The translations under genes and the position numbers were made by a program. A model generated the notes under the pieces. The model did not search any database. It was not told the DNA's origin and saw nothing but the letters and a program-made list of their open reading frames with translations. From Typhlomys cinereus (taxonomy: Eukaryota > Chordata > Mammalia > Rodentia > Platacanthomyidae), in the NCBI GenBank assembly GCA_023101885.1, contig JALPQD010000044.1, positions 8,585,565 through 8,649,564 of the forward strand: a stretch of 64,000 nt of DNA. The letters are read 5' to 3'. The stretch's first letter is position 1. The number at the start of each line of letters is the position of its first letter. Shown one piece after another: positions 51,985 to 62,800 of the stretch.

Positions 51985-53455
51985 AATGTATGCTAAAAAT
52001 TAGAGATGAAAATGGAGTTATTATAACTCATATCAAGAAATTCAGAAAATCATAAAGTCATATTGCAAAAACTTATACTCTACAAAATTTGTAATCAGAA
52101 AGAAATGGATTCAATGTTTAAGTATGTACAACCTACCAAAATTGAATCAAGATGAGTTATTAAAATAGCCCTATAACAAGTGTCGAAGTTAAAAAGAAAT
52201 AATTACAAATCTTCCCACCACAAAAAGCCCAGCACTGGATGGATTCAGTATAGAATTCTACCAGACATTTAAATAACAACCAACACCATTACTCTTTAAA
52301 CTATTCCATGAAAAAACAAAGGAAGGAACACTTCCAAGCTCTTTCTACAAAGCATTACATTGATCCCAAAACCAAATAAAGATACAATAAAAAAGAAAAC
52401 TATAAGCCAATCTCATTGATGAACACAGATGCAAAGATTCTCAAAATTTTAGCAAACAAGATTCAAAAACATATAAAAAAGATCATTCACTATAATCTTT
52501 ATTCCAGGCATTCAAGGTGGGCTGAACATGGGCAAATCATAAATGCCATCTCTCATATAAGCAAATCCAAAGACTAAGACCACATGATTCTCTTGATACA
52601 TGTAGGAAAAGTTTTAACAAGATCCAACATCCCCTTATGATCAAAGCCGTATGACAATTAGAATGGAAAGATCTTATATCAACATATCAACATAATAAAG
52701 GCAATAAATGACAAGCCTGTAATATGGATCATTGTAAATGGTGAAAAATTTGAAGCATTTTCTCTTTGATTATGAACTAGGCTAGATTGTCCACTCTCAG
52801 CATTTCTATCCAATATTGTCTTAGCTAGAACCATAAGACAAGAGATGGAGATAAAAGGAATACAAATAGGAAAAGAAGTCAAGATATCCCTATTTGCAGA
52901 TGACATGATCCCATACCTGAAAGACCCCAAAAACTCCATCAGGAAACTCCTGGAACTAATACTTATGATCAGCAGAGTGGCAGGTCACAAAACTAATTTT
53001 CAAAAATCAGTAGCTTTCTTGTACAAGGATGAAAATAGTGAGAAAGTCCTAAGAGAAACAATTCCATTTACCATAGTCCTTAAAAAAATGAAATACTTTG
53101 GTAAAAATCTAACCAAGGAAGCAAGAAATCTGTACAATGAAAACTTTAAAACCCTATAGAAATAAAATTCAGAAAAGGTGGAAAGATCTCCAGTGTTCCT
53201 TGATCAGTAGAATTAACATAATAAAAATGACCTTCCTACTAAAAGCAATATACAGATTCAAAGCAATTACAATAAAAATTCCAAGGCAATTCTTTACAGA
53301 AATTGACAAAACAGTCTCAGAATTTATATGGAAGCACAAAAAGCCCAGGGTAATAAAAACAATCCTGAGTAATAAAATCTCTGCTGGAAGTATCAGACCT
53401 TAATCTATACTACAAATCCATAGTAATAAAGGTAGCATCTTATTGGCTTCCTTTC
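51985..53455 (+). mobile_element. Old L1 ORF2 fragment
   Basis: This is decayed RT sequence aligning to L1-a about 3100-4600: FADDM near 52900, then a frame for ILYLKDPKNS-like and KYFGKNLTKEA-like residues (52845-53159) and the IKMTFLLKAIYRF region (53137-53403). It ends abruptly near 53455. Confidence 0.8.
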
Positions 53456-53589
53456 TAGTTTATTGACTTCTAAATATACACTTCTAAATATATACTTCTA
53501 AATATAAGTTAAATACTTAAAACTCAGTATTTGAACCTAAGATCCTCCACATATGAGAGAGAAGACATGTTTAGTCTTTTAAGAAACTG

Positions 53590-54500
53590 TCTTCTAAAGG
53601 GACTATTGTCACTTTGCATCCTTATTATAATGTTATGAATGAGCTCTTTTTGGTTTACATCTCTACCAGCATTTAGTTTTAGAGGTGCTTTGTATTTGGT
53701 CATTCTGATAGTTTTGTCCCTTATTGTCTTAAGCTGTAATCCCTTAAATAGAAAATATTACATATTTTTTAAAATTTATTTTATTCATTTATTTATTTGT
53801 AAGACATAATATAGAGGGATGGAGGGGAAAAGGCATAATCTTACATGCCATGGTGCATGGATGGCAATCAGTAGTCAGGTCTCTCTTCCCATGATGTGGG
53901 GTTTTGCAAATTGAACTCAGGCTTCCCGGTAGGTGAGAAGGGACTTTGCCTTCTGAGCTACCTCCCCAGCCCTTGAATATCTTTTCACATGCTTATCTGC
54001 CATCTGTATATTTTGCTGAAGTGTCTGTTGCTATTTTTTACCTTCTTTTGAGATTTCTGAATTAATCTTTGTAAAGGATGTAAGATGAGTGCCTAGATTC
54101 ACTTTATCTCATGTGCATATCTAATCATTGCAGCACCATTTATTGAAAAGCTATCTCTACTGCTGCAGCTTTATTACTATGGGCAGTATTATACCATTCC
54201 TTGACTTTATTCTGTGATATTTTGTTTACTATTATGTGGCTTCTGTCCATGTATATAAGCTTTAAATCAGTTTGTCAGCATACATAAAATAACTTGATAG
54301 CATTTGGCTGAGATTTCATTGAATCTGTCATAGAAGTTGGGAAGAAATGATATCTTGACAATGTATCCATGCAGGTAGAATATTTTTCCATTTATTCGAA
54401 GCTTCTTTGTTTTATGTTATAGGAGTTTTCTGCCTTTTCCTTTTAAACCTTATAATATTTTGTTAAATTTATGCTCAAGTATTTCCATATTAGAACCAAT
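53590..54500 (-). mobile_element. Ancient L1 3' portion, inverted, with SINE
   Basis: On the minus strand it resembles the generic mammalian L1 ORF2 C-terminal region: the CATCTCTACCAGCATTTAG block at 53660-53680, the GCAGCACCATTTATTGAAAAG block at 54135, and TGAATCTGTCATAGAAGTTGGG near 54325. An old inverted tRNA-type SINE (about 53770-53975) splits it. Confidence 0.6.
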
Positions 54501-55280
54501 GTAAATAATTATTGTGCTTTTATATCAAATTTCAATGGCTTATTGCCATCATGATCCTGAAGTCCGCTCCAGTCATCCTAAGCTAAGGACCAAAAGTCTC
54601 TTTGCATAATTTATGGTCCTGTATTTTGTTTGATATGTGCAGAGCCATCACATGAACCTGGCTAATCCTTGGCCAACTAGAAGAAGGGTGGTCCTAAACT
54701 TAAGCTTCAGGCTTGTCAGGTTACTACTAATCTTTTTTACTCACTGGCCAGAACACTGATTTTAGATATGGCCTCTCTCTTTTCTGACACCTACTGGCTC
54801 ACATACCACACAGCAGTCTCCAGGGCCTCTGAAGGGTTTTATGTACAGACACAACATAAGATAATTCTTATTAAATTAGTTCTAATTAATCATTTTGGGT
54901 TAATTGCTGGAGTCATCATTTAAAAAGATTAATATGATTTGGTTATGCTTTCTGCTTTAAGTATTCTTTCCTTGAAATGTCCTTCTGTTTATTTCCACAA
55001 GACGTAGTTCCAAAGCTTTAAATATTTCCAGAAATCGCCAATTTAGTTTCCACCTAGCATAATGATTTATGCCACATTATCAGTTATATATTACTAAATA
55101 AGAAATTAGAAACTTAGAGGCTTAAAAAAGTAGGAAGCAGTATTTTTTCACGGTTTACAAGTTGGGATGGGTTTTGGAGTTTAAGGGGGAAGCCGAGGTT
55201 TTCACGATGGCTCATCCGCATGACTGGTAAGCACAGACTGTTGGCAAGAGGTCTCAGTTCCTTGTCATGTGTACTTTTTT
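54501..55280. other. Unassigned intergenic DNA
   Basis: No supported ORF or RNA gene, and no repeat that I can name. It ends at the CATGTGTACTTTTTT duplication (55266-55280). Confidence 0.45.
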
Positions 55281-55308
55281 TTTTTAATTTTTATTTATTT
55301 ATTCAATT

Positions 55309-55348
<40 letters not shown>

Positions 55349-55556
55349 AGCACGGGTGAACTCAGGAACCACCATCGACGCCTTCACCTCCTTCTTGTTT
55401 ACTCTGCCCCGGGATTCACAGGCTTCGCCCTACCAGGACCAGAAACGCAGGCCGCCCCCGCTTCCGCCCGGCATCTATATGTGGGGTCTAGGATCCGAAT
55501 TCAGGACCTTCTGCCTGCAAGGCAGAGGCTTAACCCCTGAGCCACCGCTCCAGCCC
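55281..55556 (-). mobile_element. tRNA-derived SINE, inverted
   Basis: It is a full-length copy with a (GT)n tail at 55310-55345 and intact B box in reverse (GGATCCGAATTC). CATGTGTACTTTTTT is repeated at 55266-55280 and 55557-55571. Confidence 0.92.
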
Positions 55557-55571
55557 CATGTGTACTTTTTT

Positions 55572-57840
55572 CAAGGGCTTCTTGGCAACTGGCTTTCTCT
55601 AGAGTGAGCGATCTAAAGGAAGATGGAAGCCAAAACCTCTTTTGTGATCGTCTTAGAAGTCATACATTCTCATTTCTACAATAGTCCACTGAGTGCATAG
55701 GGTTATCCTTATTAAATATAAAATGGTCAACTAAAGGGTAAAAATACTAGGAAAAGAGAACTCCTGAGGGCCTTGGGGAAGCTAGCTAACAACATTTGTA
55801 ACATTTCTCTTTGTTATGGGTTAACCTTACATTTTCTCTCTCACTACAATTTCTTAAGAACTTTCTCTTGGTAATCAGAATTCCCTTTTGAAGGCAGTAC
55901 CTTCAATGACCTAAGGACCTCTTGCTGGACCCCATCTTTTTAACTCCTGCCTTCCAACACTGCCTCATGGAAGAAAAACCAAGATCTTAGCACTTAGATC
56001 TTTAGAAGACAAACTGCTTCTAAACCATTGCATACACTATATTTACTTGTGTACTGCATGTAAACTGTACTTTATAAGTTACAAAAGTAATGTTTTTCCA
56101 CATCCTTCCCAAAACTATTTATGTGGATAATGGTACTTCCACCACTTTTAAGGTTGAAAATGCAGAACCAGACTAAGAGACTTGGTACAGTGCCATACTT
56201 TTAGTTTCCCTTGCTTCTTTCCTTCTTCCTTCCCTCCCTCCTTTCCTTCCTTCTTTTCTCTTCCTTCCTTCCGTCCTTTCCTTCCTTCCTTCCTTCTTTC
56301 TTTTTTTCTTCTTTTCTTTCTTTCTCTTCCTTTCCCAGGCTGGCTTTAAAATTGCTATGTAGCTGAGATTGCCCTTGAACTTACCTGGTAAGTACTAGGA
56401 TCACAGACATGTGCCACCATGGCCAACCTCATCCTTTGATTTTCATAGTATTTTGCTTAGTGCTTTTAGCAGAGGATAGGAGTAAAGATTTCTTGAAATA
56501 CATTGTTATAAATAATTGGGAAAGAATATGAAGAAGAATGAGTATGTGATTCACTGAGGTTGGAAAAAAGACACGCCATTGCACAAAATTGAAACAAAGC
56601 AAAGAGGTTTAGGGAAAGAATGTCTTATAAATATTTTCTAAAACACTAAATTATTAAGCTTGTTCATTGCTACCACTGAGTAAATTGTTCTTATGTATAC
56701 TTAGGTATTCATCACATGTTTTTTGGCAACAATTTACTCTTCAGAATGATTTCTGGTGAGCATACAGAAATTTCAAGGTTGTCTGATACAGATACCATGA
56801 AAATTAAGGAATTTAATTTAATTACCAAATTTGAATATCAGTTATATTCTCACTTTAAAATTTCCAATTTGCCAGAATTTTGGAGCTTGTCAAGGAGTTC
56901 ATCTCATTTTGTATCTATTTTACCCATGAAAGGAGTAAAGGATTTGTTGTGGAAAGGAAAAAAGGCCATCTTTACAAAATTCCCATGAGACAAGTACTTT
57001 CATTTCATTGTATTCTAATTTTCTGGTTTGTCACCATCACCTACATTATAAAGTTCCTAGAGGCAGGGAATGTGTAGTTCCAGTCACTACCTAAAGATAA
57101 ACATGATGGGGTCAATTTGGTTGAAGAAGTGTGTACTATAAAGTCTGAGAGGTAATAATTATGCAGTATGAAAGAAGTCAGACCAAAACAACAAAACTGT
57201 GTATTGTACAAAAATGTTGGCATGTACAAACTAACCAGCAGGGATGAAACAGTTCAATGAATCTGCCTTTCTTATCCCTGGATTCTGCATCCATGGATTT
57301 CACCAATCAAAGAGTGAAAATTTATTTGAAAATAAAATTATACCTGTACTGTACACAGATTTCATTATTCTCTAAAGAGATACAGCTTACATTTACACAT
57401 TACTAATATACTATTAGTTATTAGATGCAATCTAGAGAAAATTGTAATGCATAATACAGGACTATATATATGTATGAAAAACTATGCCATTTAATATAAA
57501 AGACTTGGCAAACAAGTGATTTTGGTATAGGTGGGATATTCTATACTTACTGTTCTTCGTACAGGGGACAACTAAAGCTATGGAGTTATGGGAAGATGAT
57601 AGGGAAGGACAGGATGGAGAGATTACTCAGGGTAGCAGGAATTTGGTGCTGAGAGTGGTGATGATTTCATGTTAAAGACTAGCAAAGCACACATTTGAAT
57701 AAGTGCAGGTTGTCATATGTGAACTATTCTTCTATAAATCTGTTCTTTGAAAAGATATAAGCAAATCTCATAGCCCAGACTAAGAAGTCTCTGAAGTCAA
57801 TAGGAACAGAGATGGTGTGAAAAATGAGTTTAGCTTTGTT
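55572..57840. other. Gene-free stretch with pyrimidine tract and old B1
   Basis: Positions 56210-56335 are a (TTCC)n-rich pyrimidine tract, followed by an inverted B1-like (7SL-derived) sequence at 56336-56432. No supported gene; the frame at 56716-56988 has no recognisable domain. Confidence 0.5.
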
Positions 57841-57843
57841 TTC

Positions 57844-57847
<4 letters not shown>

Positions 57848-57928
<81 letters not shown>
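57848..57928 (+). repeat. (GT)n(GA)n compound microsatellite
   Basis: An uninterrupted GT run of about 18 units passes directly into about 22 GA units. It sits at the tail of an old inverted tRNA-type SINE (about 57930-58160). Confidence 0.95.
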
Positions 57929-57930
<2 letters not shown>

Positions 57931-58164
57931 ACAGTGTGTGTACCTGTAGAGGCCCAAGAGTGACTTTGGGAATTATCCTGGATTGCTCTTGGGTTTTCCA
58001 GGCTCTGCCTTTCAGGGCTGGACATGCAGGCTGATGCCATTTCTGCTTAGTGTTTTTTTTTGTTTTGTTTTGTTTTTGAAATGTGAGAACTGGAATCTGA
58101 ACTCAGGTCCTTCTACTTGCAGAAGCAGCAATTTTAACCCCTAAGACATATCTCTAGCCCCAGA

Positions 58165-58470
58165 TTTTTTTTTTTTTTTAAGACAAGGTGTCACTCTATT
58201 TCAAGTTGGCCTTGCACTCACTACAATCCTCCTGCCTCTTTCTCCCTGAGTGCTGGCATCGCAGACATACACCACCATGCGTGACCTGAAAAACCGTTTT
58301 AGAAATATTACACTAATCTGGGCAGGTGGTAAACACTTTCCAGCACTTGAAAAGGAAAGGCAGATGAATCTGGAGTTCAAGGTCATTGCCCACATAGCAA
58401 GTTGGAGGCCAGGACTCTGGGCTATGTGCAGCTAGCTCTGTCTCAAAAACCATTAACAGAAAGAACAACA
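58165..58470. mobile_element. Two B1-like SINEs in opposite orientations
   Basis: Positions about 58180-58290 are an inverted B1 (CAAGTTGGCCTTGCACTCAC and CTGAGTGCTGGCATC, with a T-run at 58167). Positions about 58315-58455 are a forward B1 (CAGCACTTGAAAAGG, TGGAGTTCAAGGTC, CTGTCTCAAAAACC). Confidence 0.75.
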
Positions 58471-59019
58471 ACAATTAAAAAAGAAAAGCTGATTGCAGAC
58501 CTGAGTAGATAGGAAAAAACCTTCAATAAACTAATACGTACCTATATAAGTGTTTGTTTGCTGGCGCAACAGCAAAAGAATTAGCCAAACATGTAGAGGG
58601 TCTTTATTTCAAAATTAGTGGGGGAGGAGCGACGGATGTCTATTGGGTTAAATTTGCAGGGATTTTCACAGGCAGAAACAGGGGGAGCCAGAGGTTGAAC
58701 AAGATTTGAGGAATGCTGCTTCTTCTGCATTTTGGACGCCAAGCGAGTGCTACCTAGGAAGGCTGCGGAACCGCGAGTGTCCGCAGAGACCCGCGCTGTC
58801 CCGGCGCTAGTCGCCGTGCGGCGCCTGCCCAGCCCGCCTGTCCAGGAGCCCTGTGCGGACTGCGCGCGCGTGCTTGCGGCGGCGCGGGAGCGCGCGCCCT
58901 CCACGTGACCCGACCGCGGCGGCGACGCACTGTGCGCGCAGCTCACGTGGCCCGTCTTCAGCCCCCGTCGCCGGCGGAGGCGGGCGCGGGCGCGTCCCTG
59001 TGGCCAGTCACCCAGCGGA

Positions 59020-59218
59020 GTCGGTCGCACAATTATGAAAGACTCGGTTTCTGCTGCTAGCGCCGGAGCTGAGTTAGTTCTGAGCTGTCCCTGGGCTGTC
59101 CTCGTCCGGCGGCCTCCGCCGCCGCCTCCGGAGACGCTTTCCGATAGATGGCTGCGGGCTGCGGAGGAGGAGGTGGTGGAGCCGCTGCCCTTCCGGAGTC
59201 CGCCGCGTGAGGAGAATG
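59020..59218 (+). other. TRPM7: Candidate first exon with two upstream ORFs (possibly TRPM7)
   Basis: The sequence ends in GAGGAGAATG (ATG at 59216-59218) immediately followed by GT, so an exon could end right after the start codon. In TRPM6, alternative first exons are spliced to an exon beginning with SQKSW. TRPM7 starts MSQKSW, so a TRPM7 exon 1 that contributes only Met is expected. TRPM7 mRNA is known to carry two conserved inhibitory, Mg2+-sensitive uORFs. Here one ATG (59035) opens a frame that stays open past the exon end, and another (59148-59210, MAAGCGGGG...) stops 5 nt before the last ATG. Against this, the donor GTACTG is weak and no downstream exon is in the window. The 5' boundary is a guess. 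A different gene is quite possible. Confidence 0.35.
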
Positions 59219-59295
59219 GTACTGAGCGGGGCCGGCGGCAGCGGGGGGAAGGAGCGGAGGAGGGGGCGGCGGGGGGCCGGGGCGCCGGAGCGGCG

Positions 59296-59345
59296 GGCGC
59301 CCCCTGCAGCCGCCGCGACGGCCGGCGCCCCCTGCAGCCGCCGCG
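59296..59345 (+). repeat. 28-bp spaced direct repeat in the CpG island
   Basis: GGCGCCCCCTGCAGCCGCCG occurs at 59296 and 59324, a short tandem duplication within GC-rich, probably intronic sequence. Confidence 0.8.
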
Positions 59346-59870
59346 GCCCGAGGCCTCTCAGGCGGCCGAGCGCCGGGGACCGGTGACCGCGCGGTGCGGG
59401 CGGCGCGGCTCCCGGGAGCCGGATGAGCTGGGAAAGTTCAGCGTGGAAACGGGGGGAGGACGCGGGCCGCGAGCCTCGGCGGCCGTGCACCGCACGTTAC
59501 TCTCCGAGGGCTTTTTCTCGCTCGGAGCCGCAGGGGCGGGTTGGGCGACGGCAGCGCTGGACGTGCCGGGGTTTTGTCGAGCGAGAGCCCGGGGGCCCGA
59601 GCGGCCCCCGCGGAGCTCGCGCGTTGCCGGCTCGTGACGTTCCAGGGGGCTCGAGCCCAAGCTTCGCTGGCGGGAGCCGGCGCCGCGGGCTCTCGGGGGA
59701 GCTTGTGCTGCTGGCTGAGGTCAGGCCGCTCGGGTCCGGGAGCGCAGCGGCCGGGCGCTGTCGGGCCGGGAGCGGCTCGCTCGGCGCTGGGGAGCGTTCG
59801 CCCTGCTCGCGCGCGGCCGGTTCGCTCCCTCTTGTCCTGCAGCTATTTCAGTGCCTGCGAGTAGAGCAAA

Positions 59871-62800
59871 TACGTGAGACCTCAAGGAAGCCGTGCACCT
59901 TCCGCCGTCTTTGGAGATGCAAAGACAGCGAAAACGTCATTTCAGTATTTTCTTTTTTTTATTTTAATGCTTTTGAAACAGGGTCTTAGCCCAGGCTCCT
60001 CACACTCCCTGCACTGGGTGAGTCCTGGGATCACAGGCTGCATCACGGCTTCACACTTTGAGCTTCTCAGAAACGAAGCTCAAGTTCCTCTGCCTTCTGT
60101 AAATTTTTGCGTTTGGTACTTGAGTGGGTTTAAAGGAGTCTTGGAGAGGGGTTTGAGTGATGTATCTGTCTAGTCTCTTTAGATAGTAAATAGCATAAGT
60201 TAGAACATACATCAATACTTAAAAGCTTTTCGTGTATTTTGAGTGTTATAAAAAATAAATCCTAATGTTCTGTTAGGGCAGTAGAAATCTTTTGTTTCTA
60301 TTGAAACTTTCTCATTTCTTAGTTTTACCTCAGGTACTCTTCTCAAATTCAGGCTTTGATGTGTTCTATCTACATACTTGGGAGCAGCCTTCACAGATGA
60401 AGGTGTGGTTGAACTTTCTCCTGTTACCTTTCCATTTGTGTTCTTTTCATTAGCAGATAAGTGCCCCCAAACAATAGCTTCAGCTTTATAAATAATTCAC
60501 TTAGTGTATGAACTTAACTTGTTTTGACACACACAAACTTGTTATTCTGTATGGAGAACAATTTCCCTTTAATATTCGAAATTTAAGAGTTTTTTTTTAA
60601 ACTACATAAATCCTATTTAGTAAGGCAGCTTTCATTACAATTTGTAGTTGAGTTTTGTGATCTCTTAGGATTATTTATTTGATAATGACCTGTTCATCTT
60701 TTAAGTCAAAGCGACCAAACAAAATTCACCTAGGTATATTGTGTTCACACTGTGGAAATCTTACTGTACGCTGTTAACCTAAGGCACTTGCTTCCAGAAA
60801 CTGGTTTCTGCTTTGACATTTAAGCAGGACAAAACCTTCTTAGTTCATGAAAACTTTCAACTTTTTAAATAAATTAAAAGCTTTAATCACGGAACTGGTA
60901 AAAGAACAATATACATACCAAAGTATCGAAAATGGGGAGGAGGGTAAATCAAAGTAGACATAGTTTGTGAAAATTACTCTGTCATGGATACTGGAAGGTT
61001 TTGTTTTATTCATTTACCAGTCAATCCCTTATTTAGTGATTTGTTCCAAGTACCATGATAGATACTAGAGTGGCAAAGATATGATAGACAAGTCTATTAT
61101 TATTATTATTGGCATTGATTGAGATAGATTCCAGGTCCAGATGCTGTGATCTAGGTAAGTCCTCTGCCACTGAGCTATATCCCTACCCCTATAGACAAGT
61201 CTGCCTTTAAACAGCACACATTCTACATTTATTTTTATATTTGCTATTTTTGAAATAATTTATCTGTTGTCCAGTTGAAGATTTAGGATCTGCTATTTCA
61301 GAAACTGATAGTAACCTTGAAGGACTACATGAATATACAAAAAACAAAGAAGAGTTTGATACTGTTGCCTGGATTACTGTGGCCAGTGTCTAGGAGAGAC
61401 AGGAAAGTCTGAGTAGGTGTTTAAAGGAACTCATGATAGAGGTGAGCTTTGTAGAGTTAATAAAGAATAGGAGTTAATTTAGAAATGCATGGGATATTGA
61501 ATTGGTGGTTTTCATGTATAGAAACTGACCTTGAGGCAAATAGGCCTTTTCAGAGAATTGTTATGTAGAATGAATATAATCCGGGTACTGGTGGAGTTAG
61601 TGTAAAAGGGTGTAGCAGATTTCTTAGGTCATATAGAAGAGTTTGGATTCTGTTCTAGAGATGTTTGGGGTCCACTTAAGAAAACACTATGGAAGGGGAA
61701 TTATTATGTTGTTAAGGTGAGAGAAACCATAAGCAGGAGGCTGTTGCAAGACTGACAATGATAAGGGCCTGAAATAATTATAGAAGAAAGAAAAGGATTA
61801 AGATATTCAGAAATTAGAAAACTATATTACTTTTGTGGAATAATATCTCTAAATGGTAATGTAATCAGCCATAAAGTGAAACCATGTGGTAATTTGCAGT
61901 CATTGCCCTAAATATGCAATATAATAACTGAAAGTGATATATTTTATGTACATTAAAAATACTTATGGCTGAGTACATAGCTCACTGGTAGAATGAATGC
62001 TTGTCTAGTATGTGTGAGGACCTGAGTTCAATCCCCAGTATAAGAAAATGAACAATGACAACAAAAAAGGGAAAGTTTTAAAATGTTTTGCTGAGGCAAG
62101 TACTCACATAATTGATGTTGGAGAATTCTACCAATATAGATATTTTAATATGATGCTATTATAGTTTGTCCAGTGTTCTAACCCTTAACTACAATACTAC
62201 CTTTTAAAGATTTGCCAGTAGATTTGTGTTATTAGCTTTAGTTGTAAAATTCCTCTTAATCCATTCATGTAGTAATAATGATTTTGTCATTGGTCAAGAA
62301 TTTCAGTCTCAGTCCCTCTTTTTTGAATTTGGAGATGTTTTCAGCATACAAGTAAGTGTGTGTGCGCATGTGTGTGTGTGTGAGAGAGACTGTCTATTAA
62401 ACATGTCTTAAATATAGTAATTAGGAGTGTAAGCATCATTTGATTAGGGATTTGAATTGCCTTATTTGTGAATCTGAAAAGAACTTAGATGAATGTCTCT
62501 TACATTCATTAGTGTAAATACATTATTATTAGTGTGAATGTGAATGCAGTGTTTAAAGTGGAGATTGAATCTTTTATTTTATTTTATTTAAAAATGATTG
62601 ATTCTCATTTGAAGTAAATAGTACCTTTTCAGATTTAGTGATTCTTTCATTTCAGTTTGGATTTAGTGTGCTTTATTGTCTGATCATTTAGAATTTTAAT
62701 ATTTTAAAATTTATTTTATTATTGTGTATATACGTGAGTGAATATAAGCATGTCTGTACCATGGAGTGAATATCAGAGGACAACTTTTGGATTTGGTTCT

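Larger units (their letters stand above)
58740..59870 (+). promoter_or_regulatory. CpG island, probable gene promoter
   Basis: This is the only long GC/CpG-dense region outside the L1 leaders. Two CACGTG E-boxes lie 42 bp apart (58902-58907 and 58944-58949), in CCACGTGACC and TCACGTGGCC contexts typical of USF/MYC/TFE3-type sites. GC boxes (GGCGGAGGCGGGCG near 58972) follow. There is no clear TATA box. The GC content falls back to background by 59900, and CA/T-rich intron-like DNA follows, so transcription is most likely to the right. Long frames on both strands here reflect the lack of stop codons in GC-rich DNA. Confidence 0.85.

Noticed and set aside
58581..59030. A 149-codon minus-strand ORF suggesting a divergent gene
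   Set aside because: It has no recognisable domain, and much of it is the complement of CpG-island sequence. A bidirectional promoter cannot be excluded, but no exon can be supported.
59035..59637. A 200-codon plus-strand ORF in the CpG island
   Set aside because: The composition is Arg/Ala/Gly/Pro-rich, as in any stop-poor GC-rich DNA, and several other frames on both strands are equally open. Its start is treated as a possible uORF, not a protein gene.
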